Source: a virus
Reading direction: 5' to 3' (one strand)
DNA length: 64,000 nucleotides
IMG/VR virus record: IMGVR_UViG_3300017989_000073
Span: 1-64,000 of that record
This document shows, piece by piece, positions 51,302 through 59,728 of this stretch. Position 1 is the first letter of the stretch. Each line of letters opens with the position of its first letter. A model generated the notes under the pieces. It saw nothing but the letters and a program-made list of their open reading frames with translations. It had not been told where the DNA came from and made no database searches. The position numbers were made by a program, and so were the translations under genes.

Positions 51302-52152
51302 ACGGCGAACAAAATCTTCAGAACGAGATCAGCGATGGAAAGCCTGAGGCACCTGTGGGTGGAGCCATCGAGCACATGCACACCGTGCAGCAGATGGAGA
51401 CGCCGAAAGGTACGCTAGGTGTGTTCGAGCTGCCATGCGGCTACCTGGACCCGCACACTCAAGAGCTATTCCGGGAGGTACAGGTTCGGGAGATTACGGG
51501 ACACGAGGAGGACATGTTGTCCTCGCAACAGGTTCCTTCGGCACAGAAGGTGTCGACTCTTCTAGCCGGGTGCGTGGAGCGTATTGGGACCGTCACGGAC
51601 AAGGGCCTCATTTCGGGGATGGTGCAGGACCTGGTTATCGGGGATCGCGTCTTTCTCATTTTCGCCATCCGGCGCGTCACTCTCGGGGACGACCTCCCGG
51701 TGAGAGAGAAGTGTCCGGACTGCGGAGTAACTACGCTGTTCATGGTTGACCTTGCGGAAGACCTGAACCCGAAGGAGATGAAAAACCCGCGGAAGCGGGT
51801 GTACGACGTGCAGCTTCCTTCCGGTACCACAGCCAGATTTCGGGTACCGACAGGGGCCGATGAGGCCAACTTCAACAAGATCATCAAGCGGCAGAAACAC
51901 AAGGCAGATGGGCCGTCCCAGTCTTTGCTTATGCGGTTGGAGCTGCTTGGAGGTGAAAAGCCCACCCTCAAGATGGTAAAGTCGCTAGGGATGCGTGATC
52001 GCCAATTCCTCCGGAACGAGTTTGAGGAGGTGGAGGGCGGCATCGATACGACTTTGGAGCTGGAGTGCCCGTCGTGTGGGAGCGAGTGGGAGAAGGATCT
52101 GGATCTCAGCGCTGCAAATTTTTTCTTCCCTGGGGGTCGGCGGAAGCGCTAG
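51298..52152 (+). CDS. Tail assembly chaperone / baseplate hub assembly protein (T4 gp26-like), 0-frame product
   Basis: The product has 284 residues; ATGA overlap with the regulator upstream. The sequence has V-I-G-D-R-V-F-L-I-F-A-I-R, C-P-D-C (about 140-143), L-P-S-G-T-T-A-R-F near 177, and C-P-S-C-G (about 257-261), the two half-sites of a zinc knuckle, as in gp26-like proteins. A slippery heptamer at 52116-52122 allows a -1 shift near the C-terminus. It sits immediately before the tape measure gene, the usual location of frameshifted tail chaperones. Confidence 0.82.
   Translation: MNGEQNLQNEISDGKPEAPVGGAIEHMHTVQQMETPKGTLGVFELPCGYLDPHTQELFREVQVREITGHEEDMLSSQQVPSAQKVSTLLAGCVERIGTVTDKGLISGMVQDLVIGDRVFLIFAIRRVTLGDDLPVREKCPDCGVTTLFMVDLAEDLNPKEMKNPRKRVYDVQLPSGTTARFRVPTGADEANFNKIIKRQKHKADGPSQSLLMRLELLGGEKPTLKMVKSLGMRDRQFLRNEFEEVEGGIDTTLELECPSCGSEWEKDLDLSAANFFFPGGRRKR
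52116..52122 (+). other. Programmed -1 ribosomal frameshift site
   Basis: A-AAT-TTT fits X-XXY-YYZ in the 0 frame (codons GCA AAT TTT). Nine codons later the 0 frame ends at TAG 52150-52152, while the -1 frame continues to 52331. The placement matches frameshifts in the chaperone genes of many tailed phages. Confidence 0.72.
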
Positions 52153-52331
52153 AGAAGGAACTCTTTTTTTTGATGGAGTGTTGGTCCGGTATCTCCTACG
52201 AAGCTGTCATGGGCATGCCCGTGACACGGCGTCACCGTTTGATGGTCGAGAAATCCAACCTCGAGCGGACGCGTCAGCAGAATCACAACGCGGCTCTTCA
52301 GCAGGCTCGGGCGAGAGCACGAAGACGGTAG
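52122..52331 (+). CDS. Minus-1 frame extension of the tail assembly chaperone (gp51-like position)
   Basis: About 69 residues read in the -1 frame after the slip. It runs through L-E-K-E-L-F-F-L-M-E-C-W, then Y-E-A-V-M-G-M-P-V-T-R-R, and ends in an Arg/Ala/Gln-rich helix. An independent start at ATG 52173 exists but its nearest purine-rich site, AAGGAA, is too far away. Made as a fusion, it would recruit the chaperone to the tape measure protein. The tape measure gene begins 9 nt downstream. Confidence 0.66.
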   Translation, partial: FLPWGSAEALEKELFFLMECWSGISYEAVMGMPVTRRHRLMVEKSNLERTRQQNHNAALQQARARARRR

Positions 52332-52340
52332 GAGGCGGCA

Positions 52341-55300
52341 GTGGGTTTGAACTTCATGGGCTGCGGTTTCAGCTTTGGGGCCAAAGACTCTGGTCTGAAC
52401 GCTGCGCTCGGTAACGTCGACACCCAGTTCAAGCAGCTGAACGACTCGCTCAGTGACTTTCAGCACACCGCCGCAGAAGGGCTCGCCCCGGCTGGAGGGC
52501 TATTCAGCGGTCTTGGTGATGAACTCAAAGAGTTCGAGGGCGTCGAGTGGTCATTCGACGACCTAGATCTGAGTCTTCCGAGCGACCCCAAGGAGCAGGT
52601 AGACGACCTCTCGGTCGCTATGGGTGGTATGGCTGCCGAGGCAGCTGTCGGTGGTACGAAGTTTGGTCGCATGGCGAACTCGGTTCTTGGAGGGGCCGGG
52701 AAGATAACGGGGGCTCTGGGCTGGGTTGGTATGGCTCTCGGGCCGATCATTGCTGGGTTTGGTCAGGCGGCGGAGTCGGCCGGAGGTATGGTTGATGCTG
52801 TGACAGGCCTACCTCGCCGGGCCGGGGACGCGATTCACCGGATCGCGAATGAGGGCGTGAACCTGACCAACAGCCTGGAGGCCGAGGCTGTCTCTCTGGG
52901 TCAGACGGCACGGCAAGTCGGCGCGAACATGGGGTATATCGGCAGCGACCTCAATCGGTTTGTCCAGCAGTCTACCAGCATGGCTATGGGACTCAACATC
53001 GGGGCGGATGAGGCCGCCAGGGCCATTCGTGCGTGGGACGAATCTGCTGAGGTGCTGGGAGCGACAGGTCTCCGGAGCGCTCAGGATGTGGCTAGGCTAA
53101 CTTCGGCGCTCGGAATCAACGCCGACGTTCTTCGTAATTCGACTCTAGAGCTGCGAAATCTTGGGGCTTCGGACGAGCAGATCAACTTGGTCACTTCTGC
53201 TCTGACGCAGATGGGTCGTGAGACGGGGGATGTAGCTGGCGCCTTGAATGAGCTTCCACAGGTTTTGCAGATGCTTGAACGTCGTCGGGCTCTGGGGGAT
53301 ACGCCGGAGCAGATGGCTGCGTTTGCGGCTGACACCGCTGCGGCTGCGCGAGGATTGTTCGCACTGACGCAGGACTCAGATCGAGCCCGTCAGATGGCTT
53401 CCGAGCTGGCCGGGACTGTAACGGAGAGTCGAGAAGCGTTCCAGAACATGTTTGCAGGCACTGAGGATCAGCTTCCTCAGCTGGTCACGGAGCTTGCTGT
53501 CACCCGAGGTGAGGTGAACGAGTCATTCCGCCTCATGCAGGCCGGTCCGGGCGGCCTTATCGAAGGCATGGGGCAGCTGGTCCAGAGCACCCGGGATAGC
53601 GGGGGCAACGTTGGACGTCTGATGGAGTTCATGCGTGGGCGGCTGCAGCAGGTATTTGGTCCTGAGATGACGGCGACGCTGATCAACTTCTGGGGAACGA
53701 TGGACTCGGAGACCGTCCAGGCGATGGGGTCTATTCGCAACGCCTCCGTTGACCTCACACAGTTGGCTCGGGACGCCCACACGACCGGTCGCACGATGGA
53801 CGAGGTCCTCGAACGCATGCGGGCCGGGTTTCAAACGGCGATGCGTCGGATTTCGCGGGCCGACTCGCGGGACTTTCTCCGGCGCACGCGCGACAGCCTG
53901 AGGGATCTTCGAGTGGCGGCGGGCGAAGCGGCGCGGTCTACCGGACCTCTCCGGGATGTCATGGGGCTTCTTTCTCGGTCCCAACAGCTAGGGGCTCTGG
54001 CTCTCATGCCCGCCGAGCTGCGCGGTTCGGCGATAGCGGCCGACGAGCTACGTGGGCAGATCATGCCGCTTGTTGAAGCTTTCACGTCGTGGGGTGGCAT
54101 TCTCGACACCGTGCTTGGGTATATTTCTATCTTCACGACGGATGTGATTACCGAGTGGGGGCGTTTGTCTAGAAGCGCTCGCCAAGCCGGGGAAGAGGCC
54201 ATCGACCCCATGGTGATGCTTGGCCGGGCGATCGACAACCAGGCGCAACGGTACGCCTCCATCTTCGAGGAGTGGATTGGTGATATCGAACAGTGGGTGG
54301 TCCGCGCGGCGGAGGCGTTTTCCAACCTGAATTTCGATCAGCTCTTCGAGGGTCCGGCCGCTGGAGAAGAGGATCGCGGAGTCATGGGTGCTATCCGCCG
54401 AGTGGTGGAGAGACTAGGGGAGGTAGATTGGGCCGGGATATGGGCGAACATTCGGCAGGGTCTGGAGGGCCTGTTTGAGCACATTCGGCCATGGCTGGAA
54501 ACCAAGATGACTCAGTTCCGGGAGATCATTTGGAATCGCATCGGTGAATGGTGGGAGGGGATTGATTGGAACCAGGTGTTCAGCCAGATCGGTGACCTCG
54601 CCGCTAGCTTGTGGGAGGCTGTCCAGCCGGCTCTGGAGGTTCTTGGGACGATGATCGGGCAGTGGTTCCGAGACCATTGGCTTGACGTGTTCATGGTGTC
54701 GAGCACAGCGCTGTCGGCAGCTATCGTTGCGGCGTTGGTTGCCGCGCTTACGGTTGGAGCGGCTTTGTTGGTAGCCCCATTTGTAGGCCTCTGGGCAATC
54801 GTTGCTGAGGGGTGGGAGCGCTGGGGGGATAATGTCCGGGAGGTTGTCGGAGCGGTAGCGGTATGGTTCCAAGAGCTGTGGGAGCCTGTAGCTGAGGAGT
54901 TTTTGGAGCTGTGGGATGGGGCGTTTGGTACTTTCGAGTCGATGTGGGAGAACGCCACGTCTGCGCCACAGCGCTTCGAGAGGTGGTTGCGTGGTCTTTG
55001 GACCGGGTTTGTGCAGTGGTTTCGGAACGTGTTTCCGCAGACGACCCAAGCTATCGAGGAAGTGCTCCCGCAGTGGGTAGCTCGATTTGAGGAACTTAGG
55101 ACTCGTCTTGCTGAGATATGGGGAAGTATCCGGGAGAACATAGCTCTAGCGTTGTCGTCGGTTCAAGAGGGGGTGATAACCCCGTTTTTCAACAACCTCA
55201 CGGCGGCGTGGGAGGGAATCAGCGAGGTGGCTGGTACGGTGTGGTCGACGATCAGCGAGTCGATCGGCAGTGTGTGGGAGGATCTGGTAGGTGTCCCGGA

Positions 55301-56138
55301 GCGGATTCAAGAGGGGTGGAGTGGGCTGACGGCTATCCTGTCTCCCATTTTCGAGAGCCTGACACAGGCTATCCAGCCAGTGACGCAAGCGTTTCAAACT
55401 CTGGGTGACGCTGGACGGGGGCAGCTCGATTCGATTCTGGCTGCCGCTGTACGGTTGTTTGGGAACTCCATCAACACAGTGGTGGGGCGAGATATGGAGG
55501 CGACCGAGGAAGTCATGACTTCGGCCGCTAACAGTGTGTCCGAGACGATGCAGGCTGTTCTCCACGACGCAACCGTGAATGCGATCGTGTCTGGGTTCCA
55601 GGAGGGCTTCGCCGCTGTAGTGGAGAACATGGGCGAGTTCTCGGAGGCGATGGTCGATCACTTCACGACCATGGCCGAGGGCATCTCCGAGATCATGACA
55701 GACCTGTTCAGTCGGGTGCTGGCGCAGTCGCTCGTCACGATGGAAGGAACCGAGACAGCTGTTGAAGGCATCATTGCCCGGCTTCGGACGATAACCGCGG
55801 CTAACGCGCGTCTGGCTGAGGCTCGGGGAGCAGCAGCATCAGCACTGGCTCGCCCGGCGGATGAAGAGGCGATGCGACGGCGCCTAGCTCAACTTCGGGG
55901 GAATGAGGTCCTTCAGGCCATCCACCATCCGGATTGGTATCGAGGAGTGGGAGGTCGCGGGGGATACCAGCAGTTGTTCGTGGCCAAGATGGACGAACTC
56001 CGGGAGGCGGTGGCTGCTCTTGGTGTAAATCCAACGGCAGGAACAACTGAGGAGCGCCGGCGAACGATTCGAGAGGCCCAAGCAGCGGTTTCTCGGATTG
56101 GGGGCCATCCTGGTATGCCGGGTGGTCCAGGGAGATAA
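52341..56138 (+). CDS. Tape measure protein
   Basis: The product has 1265 residues; GTG start with GGAGGCGG. Long helical stretches with Ala/Glu/Gln/Met heptads and a hydrophobic segment near residues 775-815 (V-S-S-T-A-L-S-A-A-I-V-A-A-L, then further A/V/L) are typical. It is the longest gene in the tail region, follows the frameshifted chaperone, and precedes hub genes. Length implies a long tail, assuming about 1.5 angstrom per residue. Confidence 0.92.
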   Translation: MGLNFMGCGFSFGAKDSGLNAALGNVDTQFKQLNDSLSDFQHTAAEGLAPAGGLFSGLGDELKEFEGVEWSFDDLDLSLPSDPKEQVDDLSVAMGGMAAEAAVGGTKFGRMANSVLGGAGKITGALGWVGMALGPIIAGFGQAAESAGGMVDAVTGLPRRAGDAIHRIANEGVNLTNSLEAEAVSLGQTARQVGANMGYIGSDLNRFVQQSTSMAMGLNIGADEAARAIRAWDESAEVLGATGLRSAQDVARLTSALGINADVLRNSTLELRNLGASDEQINLVTSALTQMGRETGDVAGALNELPQVLQMLERRRALGDTPEQMAAFAADTAAAARGLFALTQDSDRARQMASELAGTVTESREAFQNMFAGTEDQLPQLVTELAVTRGEVNESFRLMQAGPGGLIEGMGQLVQSTRDSGGNVGRLMEFMRGRLQQVFGPEMTATLINFWGTMDSETVQAMGSIRNASVDLTQLARDAHTTGRTMDEVLERMRAGFQTAMRRISRADSRDFLRRTRDSLRDLRVAAGEAARSTGPLRDVMGLLSRSQQLGALALMPAELRGSAIAADELRGQIMPLVEAFTSWGGILDTVLGYISIFTTDVITEWGRLSRSARQAGEEAIDPMVMLGRAIDNQAQRYASIFEEWIGDIEQWVVRAAEAFSNLNFDQLFEGPAAGEEDRGVMGAIRRVVERLGEVDWAGIWANIRQGLEGLFEHIRPWLETKMTQFREIIWNRIGEWWEGIDWNQVFSQIGDLAASLWEAVQPALEVLGTMIGQWFRDHWLDVFMVSSTALSAAIVAALVAALTVGAALLVAPFVGLWAIVAEGWERWGDNVREVVGAVAVWFQELWEPVAEEFLELWDGAFGTFESMWENATSAPQRFERWLRGLWTGFVQWFRNVFPQTTQAIEEVLPQWVARFEELRTRLAEIWGSIRENIALALSSVQEGVITPFFNNLTAAWEGISEVAGTVWSTISESIGSVWEDLVGVPERIQEGWSGLTAILSPIFESLTQAIQPVTQAFQTLGDAGRGQLDSILAAAVRLFGNSINTVVGRDMEATEEVMTSAANSVSETMQAVLHDATVNAIVSGFQEGFAAVVENMGEFSEAMVDHFTTMAEGISEIMTDLFSRVLAQSLVTMEGTETAVEGIIARLRTITAANARLAEARGAAASALARPADEEAMRRRLAQLRGNEVLQAIHHPDWYRGVGGRGGYQQLFVAKMDELREAVAALGVNPTAGTTEERRRTIREAQAAVSRIGGHPGMPGGPGR

Positions 56139-56141
56139 GGC

Positions 56142-56465
56142 ATGGCTGTATCGGTGCAGAGCGGGAGTCGGCTCCGTTTTGGGGAACTGACCGAGGTTGA
56201 CGGTGTAGAGTTTTGGGAGGTCCTTGATCTTCCTGCCATCCCTACGCAGAAGGACGATCTCGTGCATCGTGTGATCGGAGCTGATCGTCTCGATCTCCTA
56301 GCTCATCGGTATTACCAGGACTCGCGGTTGTGGTGGGCGATAGCTGTTGCCAATGATATGGAGGAAGTCCCGACGGAGTTGAATGTAGGGGACGAGATCC
56401 GCATTCCGTCTCCTCGTTATGTGACCCAGGTGCTGTTCAAGAAGGCCTCGGTTCAAAGGCGGTAA
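56142..56465 (+). CDS. LysM-like baseplate protein (T4 gp53-type)
   Basis: The product has 107 residues and starts at ATG 56142. The centre (D-R-L-D-L-L-A-H-R-Y-Y-Q-D-S-R-L-W-W-A-I-A-V-A-N-D) and end (L-N-V-G-D-E-I-R-I-P) match the LysM-type baseplate wedge/hub family. It would connect tube and hub, or position the wedge. It follows the tape measure by 3 nt. Confidence 0.82.
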   Translation: MAVSVQSGSRLRFGELTEVDGVEFWEVLDLPAIPTQKDDLVHRVIGADRLDLLAHRYYQDSRLWWAIAVANDMEEVPTELNVGDEIRIPSPRYVTQVLFKKASVQRR

Positions 56466-56466
56466 C

Positions 56467-57915
56467 GTGCCAACTTTCGACTTCTCGGCTCCGTTTGTAG
56501 CGGCTCGGATCATTCTTCCGAGTGGGGATGCGTACCCGCTCTGGACGAATACAGGGGGAGCTGAGATTGGTCTTCCTGCTGTGCCCGGGCAGAAGAGTTT
56601 GCAAGCGTTGTCCTTTCTGCAGGAAGTGCAAGTGGAGATGAACCTCTCGGGCCTACCTAAGGTGTCGGCTCAGTTGAGCCCTCCGTTTGAGGACGGGATG
56701 AAGTTTTTGGACTCTCCACTTGCGGACGGACGTTTGACGAACCGCCTCGAAGTCCAGCTCGGGTACACCGGAGGTACAAGCGACGGAGGAGCGCTCCTAT
56801 CGCCTCCATATGCAGTGGCCTTGGTTGCTCCTGAGGTCTCGATAGACGTTGACGTGCAGATCAACCTGAAGGGTCAAGGGTTAGGTAGTCAGGCTCAACG
56901 GCAACCCGGGCGTATAACGCCGGGTCGAGGAGAGACCCGAAAGAACCTCATACGGAGATTGGTAGCTGGGGAAGGGGAAGGGCGGAGAACGCTAGAGGTG
57001 GACTTCTCGAGTGTGCCTGAGACGTCCGAAGCTGGGAGATACCTGAATGAGTCGGCTGCCGGGTTTGTGCAGGGCGGCCGATCGGACTGGTTTGCGTTGT
57101 GGGAGATGGCGGAGCGCACGCAGTGCTTCATGCTCATTGTCGGGCCGCGTGTGTCAGGAGGGGCTTCGCGCTTGCTGTGGCTTCCTCGGGTGGACACGTT
57201 CTCTCGACCTCCTACTCGCAGGTTCAGGCTTTACCACTATCCGGGAGGGAGGTTGCAGGGCGTTGGCGGTCTACAACTACAGGCTGGACAGCTATCCGAG
57301 GTGGAGCTACCTATTTTGTCTTTTTCGTGCAACACCGAAGCCGTTTGGAATGCGCTGACGTACCAAGATGTCCTCAACCATGGGGCTGCCCTCCGAAGTG
57401 TTGATCCGGATAGCGTTGAGCCGTCGGAAGAGATCATCACACTGGAGCAGACGGATGAGCCGGTGGATAGCGGAGAGGGAGGGCAGACACTGACCGCGAC
57501 TGATGAGCTTCCGGACGTCCCGAATCAGGTTCCCGGTGATCCGGATAACCCGGATGCTGTGGCGAGGGCCGAAGCTGAGGTTCGTACTGGGGCAGCGATG
57601 AGTCTGCAGTGTGAGCTGGAGACGATCGGCGACCCGACAATACTTCCTGGGGATATGGTGGCTTTGTCCGGGTTGGGGAGGCGGTTCGATAACCAGGTAT
57701 ACCGGGTGGATGCCGTCACACACTCGATAGGGATGGGAGGGTTTACGACGAATCTGCGGCTCCAATCGAATGTGGATGCTGCTCGATCCGAAGGTACGAG
57801 GCAGCCAACCGGTCGTGCCAATACAACCGATGTGGAGGATAGTCCTGCGTACACCGCATCCGTGCATCGGAGTCAGGCGGAACGAGCGAGGGCGGAGCTT
57901 CGAGGGGGTGGTTGA
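56467..57915 (+). CDS. Baseplate hub protein (gp27 / late control D-like)
   Basis: The product has 482 residues; a GTG start one base after the previous stop. A beta-rich protein with conserved-looking segments Q-V-E-M-N-L-S-G, F-D-N-Q-V-Y-R-V-D-A-V-T-H-S-I-G and T-N-L-R-L-Q. The last 60 residues are Arg/Ser/Thr-rich. Together with the spike gene downstream, it matches a P2 D/T4 gp27 hub that holds the spike and crowns the tube. Confidence 0.82.
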   Translation: MPTFDFSAPFVAARIILPSGDAYPLWTNTGGAEIGLPAVPGQKSLQALSFLQEVQVEMNLSGLPKVSAQLSPPFEDGMKFLDSPLADGRLTNRLEVQLGYTGGTSDGGALLSPPYAVALVAPEVSIDVDVQINLKGQGLGSQAQRQPGRITPGRGETRKNLIRRLVAGEGEGRRTLEVDFSSVPETSEAGRYLNESAAGFVQGGRSDWFALWEMAERTQCFMLIVGPRVSGGASRLLWLPRVDTFSRPPTRRFRLYHYPGGRLQGVGGLQLQAGQLSEVELPILSFSCNTEAVWNALTYQDVLNHGAALRSVDPDSVEPSEEIITLEQTDEPVDSGEGGQTLTATDELPDVPNQVPGDPDNPDAVARAEAEVRTGAAMSLQCELETIGDPTILPGDMVALSGLGRRFDNQVYRVDAVTHSIGMGGFTTNLRLQSNVDAARSEGTRQPTGRANTTDVEDSPAYTASVHRSQAERARAELRGGG

Positions 57916-58784
57916 TGGCTATCACGGCCGAAGAGATTTTGGACAACATCGTCCGATACGGGATTGAGTTCTATCGTATCTACCCAGGGCTTTACCGGGG
58001 CATCGTGACGGCCAACGACGACCCGCAATCGCGTGGGAGGATTCAGGCACACGTTCCGTCTATGCAGGAGCAGCCTCCGGACATCTGGATCAAGGCGGCG
58101 GTACTAGGAGCTGGAGACGGTCGCGGTATTTTTTGGCCACCGGAGGTAGGAGATCCGGTGTACGTGTCGTTCGCACAGGGGCAGCCCGGACGCCCGGAGT
58201 GCTATATCGGCGGTTGGTGGGGTCAGCGCGACGGGACGTCGGACGTGCCTGAGGGCCTTGGTTACTCGGGGGACTATCCAGACATCCGCGGGATGGTTAC
58301 CCGGTTGGGTCACAAGCTCGTGTTCAGCGATGCAGATGGGGATGAGCGCGTAGAGATCATCTGGAACAAGCCGAACTCGGATGATGAGGCCCGCACCGAC
58401 CGGTCGAAGACAGCGGCGCCCGGAGAGGTCGCGCAGGGAGGTGGTAGTGCCTCGATCAAGTTCACTGCTGACGGGTCGATGGAGATTACTGACAGCGCGA
58501 ATCCTGCCCAGACGATCAAGACAAATGCGACCGATGGGACAATCGAGGTCGCCGACAAGAACGGGAACAAGGTGGTTCTCAGCGCAGCAGGAGCGCGTGT
58601 CGAGGCTGCTTCGATCGATCTCGGTGGGAGCGAGACATCGCCATCAACAGAGCCGGGTGTGTTGGGAACAAAGTGGTACACCTGGGCTGTCTCGCACACG
58701 CACGCGACTCCGGTAGGGCCGTCTGGAGTTGCAACGCCGCCGCCTGACCCTTCGATCCTCTCCCAGATCGTGAGGATGAAGTGA
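57915..58784 (+). CDS. Baseplate spike protein (gp5/VgrG OB-fold)
   Basis: 289 residues from the ATG at 57915 (TGATG overlap). Residues about 25-100 are a gp5-type OB-fold: Y-R-G-I-V-T-A-N-D-D-P-Q-S-R-G-R-I-Q, W-P-P-E-V-G-D-P-V-Y-V. The C-terminal third is a repetitive beta region (G-S-M-E-I-T-D, D-G-T-I-E-V-A-D) suited to a triple beta-helix spike. No lysozyme domain is visible. It forms the membrane-piercing tip. Confidence 0.88.
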   Translation: MAITAEEILDNIVRYGIEFYRIYPGLYRGIVTANDDPQSRGRIQAHVPSMQEQPPDIWIKAAVLGAGDGRGIFWPPEVGDPVYVSFAQGQPGRPECYIGGWWGQRDGTSDVPEGLGYSGDYPDIRGMVTRLGHKLVFSDADGDERVEIIWNKPNSDDEARTDRSKTAAPGEVAQGGGSASIKFTADGSMEITDSANPAQTIKTNATDGTIEVADKNGNKVVLSAAGARVEAASIDLGGSETSPSTEPGVLGTKWYTWAVSHTHATPVGPSGVATPPPDPSILSQIVRMK

Positions 58785-59341
58785 GCCTCGACGTAAACAA
58801 GCTCTACAACGGGTTTGTGACGTGGTTTGAGACGCCGCAGAGCGTGATCACTTACGCTCAGGCGGAAGCGAAGATGGCGAGTGTCTACCACGTCTACGCG
58901 CAAGACGCGGAGGATGTGTCGGGGGAGAGGCTGGAGAACGCTTCGGAACGTCCGTTTAGAGATCAGCTCGCGTTTCAGCGCAGCCAGACCGCTCGACAGT
59001 TCGCCGATCAGCTCGATGCTGCCTTTGTTGCCTACTGGCAGGACTTGACGTTTCCTACTTTGGTGGTGCCTCCGGCAGATCCGCCGTGTCCGAATGTTGG
59101 GGGCACGGGCGAGTTTTCTGTTGAGACCGCAGCCGTGGTGTCGGAGGTGTCTCCGCGGGCGATGTACGATGCGGTACTACCGGTCTTGACCACCTCGGAC
59201 GAGCCGGCGCGGTTGAAGGCGCGGAAGCTGGCAGACGCGATGGACCGAGTAACGAAGAGCGCTGTGACGGTGCTCATCACTGGGGAGGACACGACGACGC
59301 CCACCCCGGTTGCAATAACCAACACGTGCACGGTGTTCTGA
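58781..59341 (+). CDS. Baseplate-region protein, 186 aa
   Basis: A GTG start overlapping the spike stop (GTGA). N-terminal helices (V-T-W-F-E-T-P-Q) are followed by a Pro-rich centre and an Ala/Val/Thr-rich C-terminus ending in T-N-T-C-T-V-F. It overlaps the gp25-like gene by TGATG. It may be an assembly factor or baseplate subunit. No family recognised. Confidence 0.65.
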   Translation: MSLDVNKLYNGFVTWFETPQSVITYAQAEAKMASVYHVYAQDAEDVSGERLENASERPFRDQLAFQRSQTARQFADQLDAAFVAYWQDLTFPTLVVPPADPPCPNVGGTGEFSVETAAVVSEVSPRAMYDAVLPVLTTSDEPARLKARKLADAMDRVTKSAVTVLITGEDTTTPTPVAITNTCTVF

Positions 59342-59718
59342 TGGCTACTCCGGTTATTTACAAGGGGATCAAGTATCCGTTTCAGAAGAGTGGTACAGGG
59401 TTGCCTGCAGCAGCGACGGATGACGACGTCATCAAAGATTCGCTCACGCAGCTAATCATGACGACGAACGGTGAGCGCGTGATGCGCCCCGATGTCGGCA
59501 CCAACGCCAAGGCGTTTGTATTCGAGAACAACGATGTCGTCCTCGGCAATCTTATCCGGGCAGAGGTTCAGGCTGTGATCGGAAAGTACGAGCCTCGGGT
59601 TCAGCTGGTCGATGTGCGGGTCGAGCAGCGGCGTTCGGAAGTCATTCTGACGATCAGCTACATAGTGTTGTCCACGAGAAAGCCGGGGTCGGCTGCAATG
59701 GCGATTCCTGCGTTGTGA
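59341..59718 (+). CDS. Baseplate wedge protein (T4 gp25-like)
   Basis: 125 residues from the ATG at 59341 (TGATG). Y-K-G-I-K-Y-P-F near the start, L-I-M-T-T-N-G-E-R-V-M-R-P-D-V-G-T about 42-57, and F-E-N-N at about 66 form the gp25/W signature. It anchors the first sheath ring to the baseplate. Confidence 0.92.
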   Translation: MATPVIYKGIKYPFQKSGTGLPAAATDDDVIKDSLTQLIMTTNGERVMRPDVGTNAKAFVFENNDVVLGNLIRAEVQAVIGKYEPRVQLVDVRVEQRRSEVILTISYIVLSTRKPGSAAMAIPAL

Positions 59719-59728
59719 GAGGGTGGTT

